NCBI GenBank assembly: GCA_014529385.2 | Contig: CM043960.1 | Location: 71,558,910-71,622,909, forward strand | Length of the DNA: 64,000 bases | Direction: 5' to 3' | Origin: Adiantum capillus-veneris | Taxonomy: Eukaryota; Streptophyta; Polypodiopsida; Polypodiales; Pteridaceae | Position numbers and translations under genes: made by a program | Shown: positions 58,279 through 64,000 of the stretch, in pieces | How positions within the stretch are numbered: position 1 is the first letter of the stretch | Layout of the letters: every line of letters starts with the position of its first letter | Notes under the pieces: model-generated | Database searches by the model: none | The model's input: only the letters and a program-made list of their open reading frames with translations | What the model was told of the DNA's origin: nothing

Positions 58279-59630
58279 CTCTCTAGGGGGAGTGCAAATA
58301 ATTAGGTTAGGGTTCCTTATGTTTTTTGTTGTGTTCAATAAGTGTTGGTACCTTTTCCCACTAATGTGCCTCCTGGAGGTATTCCTTTCGTTTCCTAGTG
58401 TGTACAGGAGCGTGTTGCTATGAGGATTTGGACCTTCATGGAATCTTTATCTCGTCACACTTCAAATCAAGCGCGACCATCGACACAAACAGGTGTTTTT
58501 TGTCCATTAGCATTGCCCCTATCTATTTTGCATCTATGTTTGTCTGCTTTAATTGTGATTGGTAGCCTAATATTCACCGCATTTGCTTAGTATCAAACAT
58601 TTAATTCAATGTAATTTTTTGTCATAATCACTTGTGTAGGTTTAAAAATCAAGCAGTCCGACTAAGCTAGTTTGACCAAGCTAGGTGTTAGAAATATTCT
58701 CTTAATACCATGGGGAATGCCTTCCTAATAAGCAATGGTTACTTAGGTTCTTAATCCGATTTAGGCAGCATTGTGTGAAATGTACTAGGGTTTTTTAGTG
58801 GGCTTGACCCTATTGACCTTTAGCTTAAGTATTATAAAGGGATTTTACTAGTGTGATGAGCCTGGGGAGGTGTATCAGAGTTATATGACCCCCCAAAGCT
58901 ACAAAATTAAAATGATGAAAAAAATAAAAAAAATCAAAGTGCCACAATGTAAAATTTTAAGCTGGAAGAGAAATCCCTGCTTAAATTGGTACTCCACTCA
59001 CATGTATCGCCTATGGTACTAGAGCCCTAGAGGTTCCCAATGTGGGCGCTTTTCCTTGAAAAGCAAAAAACCCAAGGCATACAAAATAAGCACACACATC
59101 AAAATTGAATCACTGTGAAAAGACTTTGGGGGGTCAAAGCAAAGGTAATCAGTCAAGCAATGATTTCATGAGAAATTCCTTTTATCATAGCTTAACTACA
59201 AGGTCCTCTAAGTATAGCCTCTAGTCAGCCCTTGAACATGAAATACTTGGCTCGCGCGATTAAACAACTTAATTAACCAGAGAAAATTAAGAAGCTTACC
59301 CATGGTATTAATAGTCGATCTCTAGTGCCTTTCGACCGTTAAATTAGCGACCCCAAACTTGTTTAATTTTTTACCTTTACATCTGTTTATGCATTTGATT
59401 ATATTGCAATTTAATGTTTATTTGCTGACAAATTGTTTAAAATTCTGTTACCAATCAATTGTCTGCCTAAAATTGCATATGCTTTTTAATCGCTTATGAG
59501 AATGCAATTACTGTGCAATGTTGTTTGATTTTGTAGTGACTGAAGAAGGCTAAGGACATTCATCTCAAATGCTCTTCCACCTCGACCAACGAGCTTCAAC
59601 TCAATAGCTTCCGAGGAAGGAATCTCCATC
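58279..59630 (+). other. T3 3' noncoding region
   Basis: No coding frame. A/T-rich with scattered ACTTAGG and TTGACC phrases; no palindrome array like that in T2 was found. Confidence 0.5.
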
Positions 59631-59643
59631 AGGAAGGGGGGCA
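59631..59643 (+). other. T3 terminal polypurine tract
   Basis: CAGGAAGGGGGGCA immediately before TGTTAACCC of the 3' LTR. Confidence 0.82.
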
Positions 59644-59881
59644 TGTTAACCCTCACGGCTCACGAACACCCTATCACCTACGAGACGGACGTTGTAACCT
59701 ACGGTGTACATTGTATTATTTATTTGGTAGAGTCAGGTACTGGGCTTGTCGGTCCAATAGGAAAAGGGTAAGAGTGATCGCCGATGAGAGGCGCACTCTA
59801 ACTGGGACATTCAAGGGATTAATTGGCTAAGCATGGGCGTCCAAGTGTGAATGGGGTGAGCTCATATAAAAGCCAACTAAA
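59644..59881 (+). repeat. T3 3' LTR, truncated
   Basis: Matches 46463-46700 (same TGTTAACCC start, same TATA region) but stops at about 59881, just past the TATA box, where T4 gag sequence resumes. The remaining 365 bp of the LTR are missing. So no target duplication can be checked. Confidence 0.88.
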
Positions 59882-61300
59882 CATTTAAGATGTCTTCAGG
59901 AGGATTGATGTTGGTAGACAAAGGTCCTAGAGCTGTTAAACACTATGTTACAAGCTTTTGAGACTGAAAGCCAACTAGATGCTAGAACAGAGACGGCTTA
60001 CATATCCACATCCTGAGGTAGAGAAATAGAGACTTGAAATGTGCAAACGGCTCATAGATACGACTCAAGCTCTAGTGGAGCCAGAGAAACCAAAAATACC
60101 GAGACAAGAAGTTTAATCCACACAAGGGACGAGAAAATTGAGCACAAGGAAAACAAAACAAATGATCAAATGAAGCTCAAAATAGAAACACCATTGGTGG
60201 CCCGGGGGATTCACTATGAAAAGATTACCACACCACGTAAGTGCAGGGGAGGGGGTTTTTTTACAAGTTACCTAAGCGTATAAGTAGGGAAAAGCCCCCA
60301 ATAATTTATCTCTCAAGCTTAAAGATAAGGGAGGGGGGTATCATATGTGGGGGGGCGGGGGGGGGACCTGACGCAGGTTGATTACTTGTAATAATGATTG
60401 GTCAACAATGTGCACTAGAGCTCATATGAATTTAGGGGAAGTTTTTTATCAAGTCACACATCAAACTTTGCATCAAGCCGGTCATAGATAAGGGATGATT
60501 TGGAGCACATCAAGGGTTGATTTACACCAGCTTTGGATGGGTCATAATTGGACGAGTAGCCAGAGTACAGGCTATAAGAACACATAGTTTGAAAATCAAA
60601 CTAAGACACATTGAAGATACATCTAGTTATCATCAACAGAAGTGGTGTCTTAGTACGTTGCTAGTCACTATGCTACACACTCTTTGAGTATTTTTACTCA
60701 GTTAGCTCATGTGAGACCTAAATTTTATATGTAAGATAGGGGTATGATAGTTTTCTTATTGATTGTTGTATAAGCATGGAAAGGGGGGTCATATTCCCTA
60801 ATATGAGTCATATATAGGGGTTTTATTAAAGTAGTCCGCTCGTAGGTGGCGTCTCATTTTGTATATAGAGTGAATTCCCTAGGATTGGTGGACAATAGAG
60901 TAATGGCCAACACCAGTAATGATGCAAGATCACAACTTGTGACACCTACCCCCAAGGTAGCAAAGCCATGGACAGTGAGTTATGGAGACAATAAGAAATG
61001 ACAAGGATGGTAGTGCGACTTTTGAGTTTGCACCTATCATCGAGATCAATATGGACCATGAGTTCTACCTTGGAGATATATAATCTTTGTACGATGATGG
61101 AGGAATATAAGTATCTACAAAGAGCAAACGTAAAACATTGAATACATTTCCTCTTTTAATTAGGAGAGCATGAAACAAAATGTAAGGTTAGAGTGATACC
61201 ATTTCAGTGGAAAGCCACACCAAAAATGACGGATATCAAAAGCTTGCATGAATTGATGTCTACTTCTATGCAATGCTCCATTACTCTCTCAAATGGGCAA
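59882..61300 (+). pseudogene. T4 gag relic, right part
   Basis: Picks up gag where the left part stopped. At 60020-60085 the frame gives EK-stop-RLEMCKRLIDTTQALVE, against EKQRLEMCRKMIETTQSLIE in T2 (13516-13575). At about 61185-61290 it gives VRVIPFQ and LHELMSTSMQCSITL, against VRAIPSQ and LIELLSTPMACKITL in T2 (14032-14130). Between them are noncoding and short open bits, including one starting ATG 60903. Heavily frameshifted. C4 then begins at 61378. Confidence 0.7.
60323..60370 (+). other. G-rich purine tract
   Basis: GATAAGGGAGGGGGG, then TATCATATG, then two long G runs. It resembles a PPT followed by an LTR start, and the four G runs could form a quadruplex. No LTR was confirmed. Confidence 0.4.
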
Positions 61301-61377
61301 CAATCTGGAGAAGGTGGGACTGAAAACTCCTCTTCAATAAATCTTCTTATATGATCAAATAGGTAAAATGACACAAG

Positions 61378-61569
61378 TGTTGGGGTATAAAGCCCAATGT
61401 GGTCGCCCAGGTAAGTGGGCGGGCCGCCATGTATGTACACATATTCTTTTGTTAAAACCTAATAAGAACTCACTATGCTCTACACATTACAGTAGAGCGA
61501 GTTCACCATATCGTCGTGCTCTTCTTCTCGCACTCTCTCTCACGTCGCACTTCCGCTCGTACTCCTTCA
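61378..61569 (+). repeat. C4 5' LTR
   Basis: TGTTGGGGTATAAAGCCC...CTCCTTCA, 192 bp, ending two bases before the primer site. CT-rich near its end. The left end is judged by TG and by the TATA-like GGTATAAAG close behind it, so the boundary is tentative. Confidence 0.65.
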
Positions 61570-61571
61570 AC

Positions 61572-61583
61572 TGGTATCAGAGC
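61572..61583 (+). other. C4 primer binding site
   Basis: TGGTATCAGAGC, complementary to initiator tRNA-Met. Confidence 0.93.
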
Positions 61584-62667
61584 TCAGATCGAGGCTCGGG
61601 GCAGCACTGCAGGAGGCTAGAGTCACCAGCTCAGATTGGAGTGAAATTCGACAGGCGAAGACACGGCCTCAAATCTTGTGGGAAAGCCAGAAGGGCTTGG
61701 TGTTCTCAGAATTTCATTCTGAGGTCATCTCGGTCACCGTTCAGCTTTGACAAAGTTCTACGCAGGCCATTTTTGACTACGTGGTCTCGACGGGTGCAGA
61801 TCCGACTCTGCAAATTTGTGGTTTTTTGGCCTACGACTGCAGGTGCTGACGATATCGACACTCCCAAAGTGTTGATTTGTGGCTGTCTACACATCGAAGG
61901 AGGGCTCACAGTTCTTGGAGGCGTGTCACATACGACACGGGCGCATCTACACACAGACTGTAGGCCACATCCACTAGTTCATCAGGTAGCTTGTGTTTGC
62001 TACTTGATATTCCAGATTTCATCCTGACATTGCAGGTACTTACATGGGATGTATTGTCAGAGATGATGTATGTTTGTTGAGGGTTTGCTGGCTGTGAGTC
62101 ACGCAGCAAACAACCGCCGCAGCGGTTACAGCATATAGTGGGAAATTTGTGGATGTATGACTTTGTGGGAAGTCTATGTACTGTCAAATTTACTGCAGCC
62201 TTTGTTGAGGGTCGAGTGAGGTTTTATTGAGCTAGGGGATTCTCGAATGTTGAGATCCTTTCGGTGATACAGGTCTTGGAGCGATCCCTCAAGCACCCTT
62301 AGATAGGCAGCTAGGATGTATTGACTGTGAGTTAGACAGTTGGGATTGCATCTTTGCTTTACTGTCGTTGAGGCATTGTCGCAGTCTATGCTTACAGGAC
62401 AGTGACAGGACAATCAGAGACAGTACAGGTGCAGGACAGGTTTACCCGCAGCTTACAGTGTCAGAGAGACAGTGTTTTTTGAGCTATTTTTTGGTCTGTT
62501 TTTTGAGTACACCATAGCCATTTTACAAAGGAGACTCTGCCAAAATTTATGCAGAATCTGAAGCTTTCTTGGTTCATTTGAGAGGTTGATATTGGTTCAG
62601 AGGTCAGTTTACAAGGGAAACTCTGCCGAATTTTTCCCAGGAAAGTAAACTACTGTGAAGCGTAGCT
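61584..62667 (+). other. C4 leader with repeated motif
   Basis: About 1.1 kb without a convincing gene; a 219-codon frame at 61368-62027 spans the LTR and primer site and so is not a gene. Two related motifs, TTTTACAAAGGAGACTCTGCC (about 62521) and CAGTTTACAAGGGAAACTCTG (62604), repeat here, and a third copy lies in C3 at 24301. Confidence 0.6.
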
Positions 62668-64000
62668 ATGGCTGGATCACAGGACACTGCTCCTTACAAT
62701 ATCAAGAAGCTGGATGGAACCAATTTCCCATTGTGGAAGAAGCAGATTTGGCACGTGTTGGTACAAAAGAAGCAGATAAAACCTATAAAGATCAAGGGGA
62801 TAAAACCAGAAGATATGGACGAAGATGAATGGAGCGAAATGGATGAATTGGCACTTTCTACCATTATGCTGACTTTGGCAGAAAGCATTTACTTCAATGT
62901 AGCAGACGAGATGTCGGCTTATCAAGCATGGTTAAAGCTGAGTGATCTTTATGAGAAGCAGAGTGCAGCTTCACAGGTATATTGGCTTAAGAAGCTTGTT
63001 GACTTGAAGATGAAAGAAGGGACACCTATGTCCAATCATCTGAATGAATTCAACACAATCTATAGTCAGTTGTCAGCTCAAGGTGTCAAGTTTGATGAAC
63101 CTGTTAGAGCTATGTTCCTGTTGATCACATTTCCGGAAAGTTGGGACACTTTTCGCACAGCTTTGAGTAATTCTGCACCTCCAGATGGTTTGAACATAGC
63201 AGGTGTAGAAGGAAGTCTGCTTACTGAAGAAACCAATTGAAAGACAATGGACAAAGGCAAAGGAACAGCCTTAGTTGTCAAGGTAAGGACCAAAGAAAAG
63301 TACAAAGGTGGAAAGAGGAATCAGTCTCGTAGCAAGTCCCGCAGTGCTAAAGGCAAGGGTGACATAGAATGCTACCATTGTGGCAAGAAGGGTCACATGA
63401 AAAGAGACTGCAGAGAATGGAAAGCAGAAAAAGGCAAAGAGAAAGCTGAAGACCATGGTGAGAAGAACAAGTCCTCAGTGAAGATTCAAGAAATAAATGT
63501 CACTGTTGCAGAGGATGACAGTCTAGTGTCAGGAGACATCTACTTCTTGAAGAATACAATGGACTCATCTCTTCTTACAGCATCTGATGGAAATGCACTG
63601 AGTGACTGGATTATAGACTCAGGGGCATCACTTCATGTGTCTCCAAACAAGGAGTGGTTTACCTCTTATGTGCCCACTAAAGATCATGTTCGGCTAGGCA
63701 ATGGGCAGACATGTGAGTTCTTAGGTGTTGGAGATGTTCAATTGAAGTTTCAGAATGGCTCTTCTTTCACGCTGAAGAATGTGAGACATGTTCCTGCAAT
63801 TACAAAGAGCTTGATCAGCACAGGTTTACTTGATGATGCTGGCTACGTCACCATTTTTGGACAGAACATGTGGAAGATATCCAAGGGTTCTATGACAGTA
63901 GCACATGGAGTAAAGTCTGGAGGACTTTACATGATTTATGTATCAAATGTCTCTAAAAATGTAATCAATGTAACCGAGCAGCCGAACGTTTCTTTGTGGC
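62668..64000 (+). pseudogene. C4 gag-protease, one stop, cut by window end
   Basis: ATG 62668 (MAGSQDTAPYNIKKLDGTNF). The gag domain has WKKQIWHVLVQKK and YQAWLKLSDLYEKQSAAS, typical of plant copia gag. TGA at 63238-63240 is the only break; the same frame continues with a Lys-rich stretch, zinc knuckle CYHCGKKGHMKRDC (63370-63411) and protease WIIDSGASLHVSP (Asp codon 63616-63618), then FTLKNVRHVPAITKSLIS to the window end. CGA at the stop would give Arg. Integrase and RT are beyond 64000, so whether the element is otherwise intact is unknown. Confidence 0.85.

Larger units (their letters stand above)
46463..59881 (+). mobile_element. T3: Ty3 element with two protease domains
   Basis: 5' LTR (603 bp), primer site, leader, gag, retropepsin 1, linker, RT, RNase H, integrase, retropepsin 2, W-P-K tail, internal PPT, accessory ORF, terminal PPT and a truncated 3' LTR. 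Length is 13.4 kb. RT and integrase sequences are nearest in style to the Athila/Tat group and the primer site fits that group. Inserted into a gag of its own wider family (T4). Coding frames carry many stops and a few frameshifts, so it is dead but legible. Confidence 0.85.
61378..64000 (+). mobile_element. C4: copia element, 5' half only
   Basis: 5' LTR, primer site, long leader and gag-protease frame, running off the window. Different family from C1 (192 bp LTR, other gag), related to C3 through shared leader motifs. Confidence 0.85.

Noticed and set aside
61368-62027. 219-codon plus-strand frame at the C4 start
   Set aside because: It spans the LTR and the tRNA primer site, so it cannot be a natural gene; its residues show no motif.

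Overview
This window looks like land-plant nuclear DNA made almost entirely of LTR retrotransposons. I found no convincing host gene, no rRNA or tRNA gene, and no CRISPR or bacterial feature. Evidence for a plant is the mix of Ty1/copia elements with an initiator-tRNA-Met type primer site, a Ty3 chromovirus with a C-terminal chromodomain-like tail, very large Ty3 elements of Athila/Tat character, and heavy nesting and decay. A large-genome plant, perhaps a fern or other non-seed plant, would fit, but the species cannot be read from the sequence.

Layout. 1-2127: minus-strand gag relic and an unrecognised broken coding stretch. 2128-8376: minus-strand Ty3 chromovirus T1 with a putative 3' LTR, near-continuous gag-pol and no visible 5' LTR. 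8380-10765: AC-rich DNA with a second minus-strand gag-like relic. 10765 to about 23700: plus-strand Ty3 element T2, 5'-truncated, with gag, a first retropepsin, an in-frame deletion of RT/RNase H/integrase core, integrase C-terminus, a second retropepsin, a Trp-Ile-Pro-Lys repeat tail, an internal polypurine tract, an array of palindromes 285 bp apart, a long accessory ORF, a second polypurine tract and a 3' LTR. 24250-25650: collapsed copia relic C3. 26267-26401: long hairpin. 27774-32951: young, apparently intact copia element C1, with LTRs differing at one position in 227 and a TCTCC target duplication. 34595-35025: small copia relic C5. 36711-41937: C2, an inverted, older and broken copy of C1. 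42613-43775: a second palindrome array. 44216-46204 and 59882-61300: two halves of an old gag (T4) split by T3 (46463-59881). T3 is a roughly 13.4 kb Ty3 element with a 603 bp 5' LTR, PBS, gag with four zinc knuckles, retropepsin 1, RT, RNase H, integrase, retropepsin 2, Trp-Pro-Lys tail, internal PPT, a small accessory ORF, terminal PPT and truncated 3' LTR. 61378-64000: 5' half of copia element C4, running off the window.

Most interesting result: T2 and T3 share an architecture I do not recognise as described. They carry two aspartic protease domains, one between gag and RT and one after integrase, then a tail of spaced W-[IV]-P-K motifs, then an internal PPT and an accessory ORF before the terminal PPT and LTR. 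T2, and a region next to the related relic T4, also hold regularly spaced palindromes.

Decay pattern: nearly every in-frame stop in the Ty3 relics is TAG, TGA or TAA at a place where CAG, CGA or CAA would restore Gln or Arg. This is what C-to-T loss at methylated cytosines would produce. C1 and C2 form an inverted pair about 3.8 kb apart. Only C1 looks able to encode a full set of transposition proteins.
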